A program made the position numbers and the translations under genes. DNA of 64,000 bases from Variovorax paradoxus (GTDB lineage: Bacteria > Pseudomonadota > Gammaproteobacteria > Burkholderiales > Burkholderiaceae_C). The stretch lies in NCBI GenBank assembly GCA_016806145.1, contig CP063166.1, positions 1-64,000 of the forward strand, given 5' to 3'. Shown here in pieces: positions 45,309 through 54,785 of the stretch. Each line of letters begins with the position of its first letter. Position 1 is the stretch's first letter. Under the pieces are notes generated by a model, which had not been told where the DNA came from, ran no database searches, and worked only from the letters and a program-made list of their open reading frames with translations.

Positions 45309-46412
45309 TCAGGCCAGCGCGGGGTAGTCGGTGTAGCCCTTGGCGCCGCCGCCGTACAGGGTGGCCTTGTCGAGCTCGTTGAGCGGCGCGTGCTCGCGCA
45401 GGCGGCGCACCAGGTCGGGGTTGGAGATGAAGGGCTTGCCGAAGGCCACGAGGTCGTCGCCTTCCTTCACGGCTTCTTCCGCGAGCGGGCGGTCGTAGCC
45501 GTTGTTGACCATCCAGGCGGCCTTGCCGCCGGCCTCGCGGTAGGCGGCCTTGAGCGCTTCGTAGTCGAAGGGCCGGTCGGCGATCTCGCGCGGGCCGCCG
45601 GTGGCGCCTTCGATGATGTGGATGTAGGCCAGGTCGAGCTTCGCCAGTTCCTTCACCACGTAGGTGAACAGCGGCTGCGGGTTGCTGTCGTGCACGTCGT
45701 TGGCGGGCGTGACCGGCGACAGGCGGATGCCGGTGCGGCGTGCGCCCACGGCGTCGGCCACGGCGCGCGTGATCTCGAGCAGGAAGCGCGCGCGGTTCTC
45801 GATGCTGCCGCCGTAGTCGTCGCCGCGCTGGTTGCTGCCGTCCTTGAGGAACTGGTCGAGCAGGTAGCCGTTGGCGCCGTGGATCTCGACGCCGTCGAAG
45901 CCCGCGGTCTCGACCGCGTTGCGCGCGGCGGTGGCGAAGCCGTGGACGATGCCGGGGATCTCGCCGGCGTCGAGCGCGCGCGGCTCGGAGGTCTCGGTGA
46001 AGGTCGGCACGCCGTCATGGATCAGCACGGTCTTGGTCTTGGCGGTGATGGCCGAGGGCGCCACCGGCTGGCCGTTGTCGGGCTGCAGGCTGGTGTGCGA
46101 GACGCGGCCCACGTGCCACAGCTGCACCACGATCTTGCCGCCCTCGGCGTGCACGGCGTCGGTCACCTTCTTCCAGCCGTCGAGCTGCTCGGTGCCGTAG
46201 AGGCCGGGCACGTCGGCATAGCCCTGGCCCTGCTGGCTGATGGCGGTGGCCTCGGTGATCAGCAGGCCGGCACTCGCGCGCTGCGCGTAGTAGGTGGGCG
46301 CGAGCGCGGTCGGGATGGCATTGGGCGAGCGGTTGCGCGTGAGCGGCGCCATCACGATGCGGTTGGCGAGCTTCAGGTCGCCGGCTTGGACGGGGTCGAA
46401 AAGGGTGGACAT
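45309..46412 (-). CDS. nemA: Alkene reductase, old yellow enzyme family (NemA-like)
   Basis: 367 residues, a TIM barrel with FMN and substrate motifs: MAPLTRNRSP, QLWHVGRVSH, VEIHGANGYLLDQFLKDGSNQR and the FMN phosphate site VAFGKPFISNPDL. The family reduces activated alkenes, nitro compounds and N-ethylmaleimide with NAD(P)H. It is transcribed alone, between RidA and a GST gene in the same orientation. The symbol rests on similarity to E. coli NemA only. Confidence 0.92.
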   Translation of the reverse strand: MSTLFDPVQAGDLKLANRIVMAPLTRNRSPNAIPTALAPTYYAQRASAGLLITEATAISQQGQGYADVPGLYGTEQLDGWKKVTDAVHAEGGKIVVQLWHVGRVSHTSLQPDNGQPVAPSAITAKTKTVLIHDGVPTFTETSEPRALDAGEIPGIVHGFATAARNAVETAGFDGVEIHGANGYLLDQFLKDGSNQRGDDYGGSIENRARFLLEITRAVADAVGARRTGIRLSPVTPANDVHDSNPQPLFTYVVKELAKLDLAYIHIIEGATGGPREIADRPFDYEALKAAYREAGGKAAWMVNNGYDRPLAEEAVKEGDDLVAFGKPFISNPDLVRRLREHAPLNELDKATLYGGGAKGYTDYPALA

Positions 46413-46567
46413 GGCCGTGGCTCTGGGTCGAGTGGGTTGAAGGGACGGTGTGAACAGCGAAAGAAGCGCAAGGGTAGGGGTGGGGCCTCAACCCTGCTGC
46501 CACGGGGTTGTCGTCTTGGTGCTAGGCGATACGCCGGTGCAAATGCAATCGGGTGGCATTGCCCGGG

Positions 46568-46607
46568 CGTTCGCAGAAAAGCGAACGGCCGGCGAGTCGC
46601 CGGCCGT
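46568..46607. terminator. Tandem hairpins downstream of the GST gene
   Basis: Adjacent perfect stems ACGGCCGGCG/CGCCGGCCGT (46585-46607, loop AGT) and CGTTCGC/GCGAACG (46568-46587, loop AGAAAA). In the direction of the GST gene the first hairpin is followed by CGCTTTTCTG, giving a reasonable terminator. Confidence 0.65.
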
Positions 46608-46647
46608 CGAGGGGCGAAGCGCGGCGTTGCGCTCCGGCGGTGCGGAA

Positions 46648-47256
46648 TTACTTCAGCAGGCCTTCGGCCTTCATCGCTTCCTGCACGGCGGGACGCTCGC
46701 TCACGCGCGCGCGCCAGGCCTGGATGTTCGCGAAGCCCGCGAGGTCCACACCGGTGGGCTTGGCCCAGTTGGTCACGGTGAACAGGTAGCCGTCGGCCAC
46801 GCTGAACTGGTCGCCCATCAGGTACTGCTTGTTCGCGAGTTCGCCGTCGAGCCAGGTGAAGCGCGAAGCGAGCTTGTCGCGCGCGATGGTCTTGGCTTCC
46901 TCGGGCATGGCCGGGTTGAACAGCGGGCTGAAGCCCTTGTGGATCTCGGTGCCGATGAAGGTCAGCCACTCCTGCAGGCGGTAGCGCTGCATGGTGCCGG
47001 CGGCGGGCGCGAGGTTCTTGGTCGGCACGAGGTCGGCGATGTATTGCAGGATCGCGGGGCCTTCGCGCAGGCGCGTGCCGTCGTCGAGTTCGAGCATCGG
47101 CACGTAACCCAGCGGGTTGATGCCGTAGTAGTCCGTGCCGTCCTGCAGCTTGTGGCTCTTGGTGCTGGCGAGCACCGGTTCGAAGGCGAGGCCGGCTTCG
47201 TGCATCGCGATGTGCGGCGAGAGCGAGCAGGCGCCCGGCGAGTAGTACAGCTTCAT
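46648..47256 (-). CDS. gstA: Glutathione S-transferase (GstA-like)
   Basis: 202 residues. The thioredoxin-like N-terminal domain starts [20 protein letters not shown], the beta-class GST signature with a reactive Cys near residue 10 and the cis-Pro region [12 protein letters not shown] helical C-terminal domain follows ([21 protein letters not shown]). It conjugates glutathione to electrophiles. Upstream ATG 47301 is unlikely. The terminator hairpins lie just beyond its stop. Confidence 0.93.
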   Translation of the reverse strand: MKLYYSPGACSLSPHIAMHEAGLAFEPVLASTKSHKLQDGTDYYGINPLGYVPMLELDDGTRLREGPAILQYIADLVPTKNLAPAAGTMQRYRLQEWLTFIGTEIHKGFSPLFNPAMPEEAKTIARDKLASRFTWLDGELANKQYLMGDQFSVADGYLFTVTNWAKPTGVDLAGFANIQAWRARVSERPAVQEAMKAEGLLK

Positions 47257-47433
47257 GCGAAAAACTCCAATCGATCGTTGAAATGGTTCTTTGGAACGCA
47301 CCGGATGCTAGCGGGTTTGGGCTGCGCGGGTTTGTCCTACGGGTGCTTGGGCTCGGTGACTATCGGGGCGCCGAGCACCGCTTTCTATTCTTCGGGCACC
47401 GAGGGCTGCGACCCGCGGCAAAGGAGTCACTCG

Positions 47434-47619
47434 ATGTTGAAGTACGCCATCATTTTCGCGGTCATCTCCCTGGTGGCCGGCCTGCTGGGTTTCGGCGGCG
47501 TCGCGGCGGGCGCCGCGGGCATTGCCAAGGTGCTGTTCGGCCTGTTCCTCATCCTGGCCGTGATCTTCATCGTGCTCGCCGCACTGGGCGTGGGCGCGGT
47601 GAAGAAGGCGCTCGACTGA
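47434..47619 (+). CDS. DUF1328 small membrane protein (YtjA family)
   Basis: 61 residues with two membrane helices, the second rich in Ile/Leu/Val ([20 protein letters not shown]). It has the typical [32 protein letters not shown] opening, split here only for length by its helix-breaking Gly/Ala run. An AAAGGAG RBS precedes the ATG. Function unknown; members are often stress-induced in Burkholderiales. Confidence 0.9.
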   Translation: MLKYAIIFAVISLVAGLLGFGGVAAGAAGIAKVLFGLFLILAVIFIVLAALGVGAVKKALD

Positions 47620-47795
47620 TGCACCGGCACCGGTCGGTGCGCTGGCCGCGCACGCGCTCGCTGGGCCAGCTGCTGCAGAGCCCCGCGCATTGCGTGCTGC
47701 GGGTGCTGCTGGTGACGCAGACGCACTGGCAGTTGCCCGAACACCGTTCGCGCCGAAGGCGCGCTTGAGCCAGGCGAAGAGGGAAGGGGAGCCCC

Positions 47796-48680
47796 ATGCA
47801 CATCTCGCACATCGAGGCGCAGCTGGACTATGAAGTCGGCGCGCCGGCCCATCTGCTGCTGAACATCGAGGCGGCCCGCGCGGGCGCGCAGGCGGTGATC
47901 CGCGAGACCCTCACGATCGAGCCGGCGGCCGAGGTGCAGGTGTTCTGCGACGAGGCCAGCGGCAACCGCTTCCTGCGCTTCGACGTGGCGCCGGGCCCGC
48001 TGAAGATCGCCTACACCGCGACCGTTCAGCGCACCCAGGTCGACGTACCGCACGACCTGCCCGAAGTGCCGGTCAACGAAGTGCCCGACGAGGTGCTGCA
48101 CTACATGATGCCGACGCGCTACTGCGAGTCGGACCTGATGGCGCGCTGCGCCTACCAGCTCTTCGGCGACCTGCCGCCCGGCATCGGCCGCGTGCAGGCG
48201 ATCGTCGACTGGATCCACGACAGCATCACCTACGAGTCGGGCAGCACCGACTCGACCACCACGGCGCGCGAAGTGTTCGTGCAGCGCGCCGGCGTGTGCC
48301 GCGATTTCGCGCACCTGGGCATCACCTTCTGCCGCGCGCTCAACATCCCGGCGCGGCTGGTCGTGGGCTATGTGGCCTTCGAGGAACCGCCGCAGGATTT
48401 CCATGCGGTGTTCGAGGCCTGGCTCGGCGGACGCTGGGTGTTGTTCGACGCCACGCGCATGGCGCCGGTCGACCGCCTCGTGCGCGTGGGCACGGGACGC
48501 GACGCGAAGGACGTGGCCTTCTGCACGATCTTCGGCAGCGTGAGCATGCGCGACAAGCAGATCGTGGTGACGGAGCTGCAGGACCAGAGCGTGGCACCGC
48601 CCGTGGAACCGCCGGCCAGCGGCGCGCTCGTGGGCATCGAGAAGCCCGTGCCGGTGGTGGAGTTGGCCACCTCCGCTTGA
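47796..48680 (+). CDS. Transglutaminase-like cysteine protease family protein
   Basis: 294 residues. The bacterial N-terminal beta domain is followed by a transglutaminase core with the catalytic triad: Cys in RAGVCRDFAHL, His in DFHAVFEAWLGGRW and Asp in LFDATRMAP. The class is thought to hydrolyse peptides or amide links rather than cross-link. GAAGGGGAGC is the RBS. It is followed by a strong AT-rich stem-loop. The 176-bp region between DUF1328 and this gene shows nothing else. Confidence 0.9.
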   Translation: MHISHIEAQLDYEVGAPAHLLLNIEAARAGAQAVIRETLTIEPAAEVQVFCDEASGNRFLRFDVAPGPLKIAYTATVQRTQVDVPHDLPEVPVNEVPDEVLHYMMPTRYCESDLMARCAYQLFGDLPPGIGRVQAIVDWIHDSITYESGSTDSTTTAREVFVQRAGVCRDFAHLGITFCRALNIPARLVVGYVAFEEPPQDFHAVFEAWLGGRWVLFDATRMAPVDRLVRVGTGRDAKDVAFCTIFGSVSMRDKQIVVTELQDQSVAPPVEPPASGALVGIEKPVPVVELATSA

Positions 48681-48686
48681 CTCCGC

Positions 48687-48717
48687 ATAGTTTGCTATCA
48701 AAAACATAGCAAACTAT
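48687..48717. repeat. Strong AT-rich stem-loop downstream of the transglutaminase-like gene
   Basis: A perfect 12-bp stem ATAGTTTGCTAT / ATAGCAAACTAT (48687-48698, 48706-48717) with a CAAAAAC loop. It is the best member of the short GCTAT-A(n)-ATAGC stem-loop family in this window. It may act as a terminator, though it lacks a U tract. Confidence 0.75.
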
Positions 48718-48850
48718 CGAGTCCCATAGGGGCCTGGCGGGCTTTTAGAGTCGCACAACCAGCTTGTCCCCACAGTGGGCGCGAGCAGGGTGGGCCGATT
48801 AAAATCATGGCCCTCCTTTGCGCCGCGCACGCGTCAGTGCGCCCCCTCTC

Positions 48851-50803
48851 ATGCTTTATCCCGAAGAATTCGACGTGATCGTCGTCGGTGGCGGCCATGC
48901 CGGCACCGAAGCCGCGCTCGCTGCCGCCCGCATGGGCGCGAAGACGCTGCTGCTGTCCCACAACATCGAGACGCTGGGCCAGATGAGCTGCAACCCCTCG
49001 ATCGGCGGCATCGGCAAGGGCCACCTGGTGAAGGAGGTCGACGCGCTCGGTGGCGCGATGGCGATCGCCACCGACGAGGCCGGCATCCAGTTCCGCATCC
49101 TCAATTCGAGCAAGGGCCCGGCGGTGCGCGCCACGCGCGCCCAGGCCGACCGCGTGCTCTACAAGGCGGCGATCCGCCGCCGGCTCGAGAACCAGCCGAA
49201 CCTGAGCCTGTTCCAGCAGGCGGTCGACGACCTGATGGTCGAGGGCGATCGCGTGGTGGGCGCGGTCACGCAGGTCGGCATCGCCTTCCGCGCGCGTACC
49301 GTGGTGCTGACCGCGGGCACCTTCCTCGACGGCCGCATCCATGTCGGCCTCGACAACTACCAGGCCGGCCGCGCGGGCGATCCGCCGGCCGTGAGCCTGT
49401 CGGCGCGCCTCAAGGAACTCAAGCTGCCGCAGGGCCGGCTCAAGACCGGCACGCCGCCGCGACTCGATGGCCGCAGCATCGACTTCTCGAAGTGCACCGA
49501 GCAGCCCGGCGACGGCATGCCCGGTGGGGCAGGGCCGATGCCGGTGTTCAGCTTCCTCGGCAAGGTCGAGATGCATCCGCAACAGATGCCGTGCTGGATC
49601 ACGCACACCAATGCGCGCACGCACGAGATCATCCGCTCGGGTTTCGACCGCAGCCCGATGTTCACCGGCAAGATCGATGGCGTCGGTCCGCGCTACTGCC
49701 CGAGCGTCGAGGACAAGATCAATCGCTTCGCCGACAAGGACAGCCACCAGATCTTCCTCGAGCCCGAAGGCCTGACCACCAACGAGTACTACCCGAACGG
49801 CATCTCGACCAGCCTGCCTTTCGACATCCAGTACCAGCTGGTGCGCTCGATGCCCGGGCTGGAGAACGCCCACATCCTGCGTCCCGGCTACGCGATCGAG
49901 TACGACTACTTCGACCCGCGCGAGCTCAAGAGCAGCTTCGAATCCCGCGCGATCCAGGGCCTGTTCTTCGCCGGGCAGATCAACGGCACGACCGGCTACG
50001 AAGAAGCGGCGGCCCAGGGCCTGTTCGCCGGCATCAATGCCGCGCTGCAATGCCGCGGTGAAGACGCCTGGCTGCCGCGTCGGGACGAGGCCTATCTCGG
50101 CGTGCTGGTCGACGACCTGATCACCAAGGGCGTGACCGAGCCCTACCGCATGTTCACGAGCCGCGCCGAGTTCCGGCTGCAACTGCGCGAAGACAACGCC
50201 GACATGCGCCTGACCGAAGCAGGGCGCAAGCTGGGCCTGGTCGACGATGTGCGCTGGGATGCTTTCAGCCGCAAGCGCGACGCTGTTTCACGTGAAACAG
50301 AGCGGCTCAAGTCGATCTGGGTGAACCCGCGCAACCTGCCGGCCGCCGAGTCGGTACGGGTGCTCGGCAAGGCGATCGAGCACGAATACAACTTGGCCGA
50401 CTTGCTGCGCCGGCCCGATGTGAACTATCAGACCCTGATGTCGCTGGACGGCGGCAAGTATGGTGCCGAGGCCCAGCTCAACGAAACCGAGATCGAGCAG
50501 ATCGAGATCTCGGCCAAGTATTCGGGCTACATCGAGCGCCAGAACGACGAGGTGGAACGCGCCGCCCACTTCGAAAGCCTCAAGATGCCGGCCGATTTCG
50601 ACTACGGCCAGGTCAAGGCCCTGAGTTTCGAGGTGCGCCAGAAGCTCGCGAAGCACAAGCCCGAGACCCTGGGCCTGGCCTCGCGCATCTCGGGTGTGAC
50701 GCCGGCGGCGATCTCGCTGCTGCTGATCCACCTGCGCAAGGGCGGCCACAAGGCCTTTTCCGCGACCAAGGAAGCAGCCACCGAGCCGCAGTCGGCCGAA
50801 TGA
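48851..50803 (+). CDS. mnmG: tRNA uridine 5-carboxymethylaminomethyl modification enzyme MnmG (GidA)
   Basis: 650 residues. The N-terminal FAD loop is [35 protein letters not shown] and the C-terminal [20 protein letters not shown] are family signatures. With MnmE it installs cmnm5U at the wobble position of tRNAs. ATG 48851 is chosen because the frame upstream is non-conserved. Its coding sequence contains a perfect parS site at 50284-50299. It overlaps rsmG (ATGA). mnmG next to rsmG and parAB is a classical origin-proximal arrangement. Confidence 0.96.
   Translation: MLYPEEFDVIVVGGGHAGTEAALAAARMGAKTLLLSHNIETLGQMSCNPSIGGIGKGHLVKEVDALGGAMAIATDEAGIQFRILNSSKGPAVRATRAQADRVLYKAAIRRRLENQPNLSLFQQAVDDLMVEGDRVVGAVTQVGIAFRARTVVLTAGTFLDGRIHVGLDNYQAGRAGDPPAVSLSARLKELKLPQGRLKTGTPPRLDGRSIDFSKCTEQPGDGMPGGAGPMPVFSFLGKVEMHPQQMPCWITHTNARTHEIIRSGFDRSPMFTGKIDGVGPRYCPSVEDKINRFADKDSHQIFLEPEGLTTNEYYPNGISTSLPFDIQYQLVRSMPGLENAHILRPGYAIEYDYFDPRELKSSFESRAIQGLFFAGQINGTTGYEEAAAQGLFAGINAALQCRGEDAWLPRRDEAYLGVLVDDLITKGVTEPYRMFTSRAEFRLQLREDNADMRLTEAGRKLGLVDDVRWDAFSRKRDAVSRETERLKSIWVNPRNLPAAESVRVLGKAIEHEYNLADLLRRPDVNYQTLMSLDGGKYGAEAQLNETEIEQIEISAKYSGYIERQNDEVERAAHFESLKMPADFDYGQVKALSFEVRQKLAKHKPETLGLASRISGVTPAAISLLLIHLRKGGHKAFSATKEAATEPQSAE
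50284..50299. promoter_or_regulatory. parS: Perfect parS centromere site inside mnmG
   Basis: TGTTTCACGTGAAACA, identical to the universal chromosomal parS consensus, bound by ParB. It encodes part of the mnmG frame, with no stop created. Confidence 0.95.
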
Positions 50804-51438
50804 CGGCGACGATCGAACGGCTGCGCGCGGGCGCGGAGACGCTGGGCGTGGCCTTGTCCGAACGCCAGGCCGAGCAACTCACGGCCTATGGCGCGCTGAT
50901 GCTCAAGTGGAACAAGGTCTACAACCTCACGGCACTGCGCGATCCCGAGAGCGTGCTGACCCACCACCTGCTCGACAGCCTCGCCGTGATTGCGCCGCTG
51001 CAGCGCGAGTGGGCAGGGCAGGGCAAGCTGCTCGACGTGGGATCGGGGGCAGGATTGCCGGGCGTGGTCATCGCGATCCTGCGGCCCGACCTCGACATCA
51101 CCTGCCTCGATGCGGTCGCAAAGAAGATGGCTTTCGTGCAGCAGGTGGCGGGCGAACTGGCGCTGCCCAACCTGCGTGGGCTCCATGCCCGGGTCGAGAA
51201 GCTGGAAGGCCGCTTCGATCTGATCAGCTCGCGCGCTTTCGCGTCGCTGCCCGATTTCTTCTCGGGCTCCTCGCATCTGCTGGCCGACGGCGGCAAATGG
51301 CTCGCAATGAAGGGCAAGAATCCGGCCGATGAACTCGCCGGACTGCCGGCCGAAGTCGCGGTGTTTCACGTGGAACAACTGACGGTGCCCGGCCTCGACG
51401 CCGAGCGTTGCATCGTCTGGGCGCGAAAACAGGCCTGA
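50800..51438 (+). CDS. rsmG: 16S rRNA 7-methylguanosine methyltransferase RsmG (GidB)
   Basis: 212 residues. The SAM-binding fold starts with [20 protein letters not shown] after an N-terminal helical stretch ([26 protein letters not shown]). It ends with [21 protein letters not shown]. It methylates G527 of 16S rRNA. The ATG overlaps mnmG. A one-mismatch parS lies in its 3' part (51362-51377), coding for part of VFHVEQLT. Confidence 0.96.
   Translation: MTATIERLRAGAETLGVALSERQAEQLTAYGALMLKWNKVYNLTALRDPESVLTHHLLDSLAVIAPLQREWAGQGKLLDVGSGAGLPGVVIAILRPDLDITCLDAVAKKMAFVQQVAGELALPNLRGLHARVEKLEGRFDLISSRAFASLPDFFSGSSHLLADGGKWLAMKGKNPADELAGLPAEVAVFHVEQLTVPGLDAERCIVWARKQA
51362..51377. promoter_or_regulatory. 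parS: Near-perfect parS inside rsmG
   Basis: TGTTTCACGTGGAACA, one substitution from the consensus, 1.1 kb after the first parS and 0.8 kb before parA. Confidence 0.85.
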
Positions 51439-51585
51439 TCTAGTCCCTGCAAGGCGACGGCGTCCGTCGTCTTGCCAAAAGAAAGGCGCGGGCCACCCAA
51501 AACCGGCCTTTCGGCCAATCGCCGCGCCACCTGCCTCGCTTAGACTCGACGGCTCCCCTTTCCCTCTTTCCACGAGGCAATTCCC

Positions 51586-52200
51586 ATGTTCGGCATCGCT
51601 GACTATGGCGCGTTCGTCGCCGCCATCATCCTGTTCCTCCTGATTCCCGGCCCGGGCAATCTGGCGCTGATCACGTCGACCAGCAAAGGCGGGATTCGCG
51701 GCGGCCTGGCGGCAACCCTGGGCGTGATTGCAGGCGACCAGGTGCTGATGTGGGCCGCGGTGGCAGGCGTGTCGGCCGTGCTGGCCGCCTACCCTGCGGC
51801 CTTCAAGGCGGTGCAATGGCTGGGTGCCGCCTACTTGGCCTGGCTGGGCTTCAGGATGCTGCGCGCCAAGCCCGGCTCGGCACCGATCCTCAACATCCGC
51901 CCGAGCCACTTCATGCGGCAAGCGCTGATGATCACCTTGCTCAATCCGAAGGCGATCGTGTTCTACATGGCCTTCTTCCCGCTGTTCGTCGATCCGGCCC
52001 GCCACCAGGGCATCGTCACCTTCGGCGCGATGGCTGTGACGATCGCGGCGCTGACCTTCCTCTACGGCCTGACCTCCACCTTGCTGACCCACTTCCTGGC
52101 CGAGCGCATCCGCGCCAATCCGCGGATCTCGGCCGTGCTCGAGAAGCTGGCCGGTGTCTTCCTGATCGCCTTCGGCGTCAAGCTCGCCGCCTCGAACTGA
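51586..52200 (+). CDS. LysE/RhtB family amino-acid exporter
   Basis: 204 residues with six membrane helices. The signature LIPGPGNLALITSTSKGGIRGG is at residues 19-40, and MRQALMITLLNPKAIVFYMAFFP is the second conserved loop. Such proteins export lysine, homoserine or other amino acids by proton antiport. The substrate is unclear. It is inserted between rsmG and parA, 147 bp after the former and 9 bp before the latter, so it may share a transcript with parA. Confidence 0.9.
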   Translation: MFGIADYGAFVAAIILFLLIPGPGNLALITSTSKGGIRGGLAATLGVIAGDQVLMWAAVAGVSAVLAAYPAAFKAVQWLGAAYLAWLGFRMLRAKPGSAPILNIRPSHFMRQALMITLLNPKAIVFYMAFFPLFVDPARHQGIVTFGAMAVTIAALTFLYGLTSTLLTHFLAERIRANPRISAVLEKLAGVFLIAFGVKLAASN

Positions 52201-52209
52201 TCCTCCTCC

Positions 52210-53127
52210 ATGGCCAAGATTTTCTGCATCGCCAACCAGAAGGGCGGCGTCGGCAAGACCACCACCACCGTCAACCTCGCCGCCGGCCTGGCCAAGGTGG
52301 GCCAGCGGGTGCTGATGATCGACCTCGACCCGCAGGGCAATGCCACCATGGGTTCGGGCATCGACAAGCGCCAGCTTGAGACCACGGTGTACGACGTGCT
52401 GCTCGAATCGGCCTCGGTGGCCGAGGCGCGGGTCCGGGCCGACAAGCTCGCGGAGGGCGGCTACGCCTACGACGTGCTCGGTGCCAACCGCGAGCTGGCC
52501 GGTGCCGAAGTCGAGATGGTCGCGCTCGATCGCCGCGAGAAACGCCTGCGCACCGCGCTGGCCGCGGTCGGTGCCGAGTACGACTTCGTGCTGATCGACT
52601 GCCCGCCCAGCCTGAGCCTGCTGACGCTCAACGGCCTGTGCGCCGCGCATGGCGTGATCGTGCCGATGCAGTGCGAGTACTTCGCGCTCGAGGGCCTGAC
52701 CGACTTGGTCAACACCATCAAGCAGGTGCACGCCAACCTCAACAAGAACCTGCAGATCATCGGCCTGCTGCGCGTGATGTTCGATCCGCGCATCACGCTG
52801 CAGCAGCAGGTCAGCGAGCAGCTCAAGGCCCACTTCGGCGACAAGGTGTTCGACACCGTGATCCCGCGCAATGTACGGCTGGCCGAGGCGCCGAGCTACG
52901 GACTGCCGGGCGTGGTCTTCGATCCGGCGGCGCGCGGCAGCCAGGCCTTCATTGCCTTCGCCGAGGAGCTGATCGCCAAGATGCCGCCCGCGAGCGCCTT
53001 CGCCTCGGGCGCGGTGGCGCCCAGCACGCCGCCGGCACCGGGCCGCAGCTCGCCCGATCTGCCGATTCCCGAGGACGTGCTGGCGCCGGTGGGCGAGCCC
53101 AAGTCCAGCAGCGAAAACAACGGCTGA
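52210..53127 (+). CDS. parA: Chromosome partitioning ATPase ParA
   Basis: 305 residues. The deviant Walker A motif is KGGVGKTTTTVNLAAGLAK (with the signature Lys) at about residues 11-29, then the DLDPQGN and DCPPSLSLLTLNGL Walker B region. The Pro/Ser/Gly-rich C-terminal tail (about 260-305) is longer than in most ParA proteins. It powers movement of ParB-parS complexes. It lies downstream of two parS sites and upstream of parB, from which it is separated by a hydrolase gene. Confidence 0.95.
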   Translation: MAKIFCIANQKGGVGKTTTTVNLAAGLAKVGQRVLMIDLDPQGNATMGSGIDKRQLETTVYDVLLESASVAEARVRADKLAEGGYAYDVLGANRELAGAEVEMVALDRREKRLRTALAAVGAEYDFVLIDCPPSLSLLTLNGLCAAHGVIVPMQCEYFALEGLTDLVNTIKQVHANLNKNLQIIGLLRVMFDPRITLQQQVSEQLKAHFGDKVFDTVIPRNVRLAEAPSYGLPGVVFDPAARGSQAFIAFAEELIAKMPPASAFASGAVAPSTPPAPGRSSPDLPIPEDVLAPVGEPKSSSENNG

Positions 53128-53150
53128 CCCTTATCCCATCTACATAGTTA

Positions 53151-53167
53151 GCTATAAAAATAATAGC
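53151..53167. repeat. Short AT-rich stem-loop between parA and the hydrolase gene
   Basis: GCTAT / ATAGC with an AAAAATA loop, two bases before the ATG of the next gene. Same family as 5590 and 48687. It would place a hairpin at the ribosome binding site, where I see no purine-rich RBS. Confidence 0.5.
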
Positions 53168-53169
53168 AA

Positions 53170-53718
53170 ATGAGCGCTGAACCCCGCGTCCTCCTCTTGC
53201 CCGGCTGGCAGAACAGCGGCCCCGGCCACTGGCAGACCCTCTGGGAAGAAAAGCACCACGACCACCGCGTGGAACAGCATGAATGGATGCGGCCGCTGCG
53301 CGGCGACTGGTCGGCGCGGCTCGAGGAGGAAGTACTGGCTTCGCCCGGCGACGTGGTCTTTGCCGCCCACAGCCTGGGCTGCATCCTGGTGGCGGCCTGG
53401 GCCGCCCATTCGCGTAACACCGCGCGGGTGCGCGGCGCGCTGCTGGTCGCGCCCGGCGACCTCGAGCGCGAGGATGTGCGCCAGATGATCCCGGGCTGGG
53501 CGCCGATCGTGCGCCAGCCGCTGCCATTCCCGGCGGTGCTGATCGCCGCCAACGACGACCCCTACTGCGAGGCCGCCCGCTCGCGCCAGATGGCGAGCGA
53601 CTGGGGCGCGCGCTTCGTCGACGCGGGCGCGCGCGGCCACCTGAATGCCGAATCCGGCCTGGGCGACTGGACCGAGGGCCGACAACTCCTGAACGACGTG
53701 TCGAAAGAAAAGAACTGA
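53170..53718 (+). CDS. RBBP9/YdeN-family alpha/beta hydrolase
   Basis: 182 residues. It has the small serine-hydrolase plan: VLLLPGWQNSGPGHWQTLWE at the N-terminus, nucleophile in AAHSLGCILVAAWA, and a C-terminal acid/His pair in ANDDPYCEAARS and GHLNAESGLGDW. The family (Pfam Ser_hydrolase, DUF1234) has no well-defined bacterial substrate. It lies inside the parA-parB pair. The stop and the parB ATG share one base (TGATG), so translation is coupled to parB. Confidence 0.9.
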   Translation: MSAEPRVLLLPGWQNSGPGHWQTLWEEKHHDHRVEQHEWMRPLRGDWSARLEEEVLASPGDVVFAAHSLGCILVAAWAAHSRNTARVRGALLVAPGDLEREDVRQMIPGWAPIVRQPLPFPAVLIAANDDPYCEAARSRQMASDWGARFVDAGARGHLNAESGLGDWTEGRQLLNDVSKEKN

Positions 53719-54680
53719 TGGCGACCAAGAAACCCAAGGGCCTGGGCCGCGGCCTCGAAGCGCTGCTCGGCCCGACGGCCGCCCCTTCCAGCGACAACGC
53801 CGGCGACGGCGGCTCCGGCGAGAACGGCGCGTCGCAGAACCCCAACAGCCTGCGGCTCGACCAGATGGTGGCCGGCGTCTACCAGCCGCGCACCCGCATG
53901 GACGAGGGCGCGCTCTACGAGCTGGCCGAGAGCATCAAGGCGCAGGGGATCATGCAGCCGATCCTGGTGCGCCGGCTCGACGAAGCCTCGGCCGCGGCCA
54001 AGAACGCCGAGTTCGAAATCATCGCGGGCGAGCGCCGCTTCCGTGCCGCCAGGCTGGCGGGCCTCGAGAGCGTGCCGGTGCTGGTGCGCGACGTGCCCAA
54101 CGAGGCCGCCGCGGCGATGTCGCTGATCGAGAACATCCAGCGCGAGGACCTGAACCCGCTCGAAGAGGCCCAGGGCCTGCAGCGCCTGGTCAGCGAGTTC
54201 GGCCTCACGCACGAGGCCGCCGCCCAGGCCGTGGGTCGCTCGCGCAGCGCCGCCAGCAACCTGCTGCGCCTGCTCAACCTGGCCGAGCCCGCGCAGGCGA
54301 TGCTGATGGCCGGCGACATCGACATGGGCCATGCGCGCGCGCTGCTGGCGCTGGACCGCGGCACCCAGATCACGGCGGCCAACCAGATCGCCGCGAAGAA
54401 GATGTCGGTGCGCGAGGCCGAGGCGCTGGTGAAGAAGCTCGCGGCCGAATTCAGCCTCGCGGCCACGCCACGGCGCAGCGGCCAGACCGGCGAGAAGTCG
54501 CGCGACCTCGAGCGGGTCGAGGAAGAACTGGCCGACCTGCTGACCGCCGAGGTCGAGGTCCGCATCAAGAAGCGCAGCAAGCGCGGCGGCAAGATCGAGG
54601 AGAGCGGCGAGCTCGCCATCCACTTCGGCTCGATCGACGCGCTCAACGGCCTGATCGAGCGGATCCGCCGAACGGCCTAA
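53718..54680 (+). CDS. parB: Chromosome partitioning protein ParB
   Basis: 320 residues. The CTPase/N-terminal domain holds KKPKGLGRGLEALLG, YQPRTRMDEGAL and the GERRFRAA motif. A helix-turn-helix follows (FGLTHEAAAQAVGRSRSAASNLLRLL). The C-terminal dimerisation domain ends IHFGSIDALNGLIERIR. It binds the parS sites in mnmG/rsmG and spreads. It starts by one-base overlap with the hydrolase gene, so parA-hydrolase-parB form one operon. Confidence 0.96.
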   Translation: MATKKPKGLGRGLEALLGPTAAPSSDNAGDGGSGENGASQNPNSLRLDQMVAGVYQPRTRMDEGALYELAESIKAQGIMQPILVRRLDEASAAAKNAEFEIIAGERRFRAARLAGLESVPVLVRDVPNEAAAAMSLIENIQREDLNPLEEAQGLQRLVSEFGLTHEAAAQAVGRSRSAASNLLRLLNLAEPAQAMLMAGDIDMGHARALLALDRGTQITAANQIAAKKMSVREAEALVKKLAAEFSLAATPRRSGQTGEKSRDLERVEEELADLLTAEVEVRIKKRSKRGGKIEESGELAIHFGSIDALNGLIERIRRTA

Positions 54681-54785
54681 GCCGCTTCGCGGCGTCCTCC
54701 GACGTCCGCTTGATTGTTCCAGTCATCCATTGCGCGTATCCTCGCCGCAGCTTTTTTCCACCCGATCTCGCCGAGGGAGCCTTCC

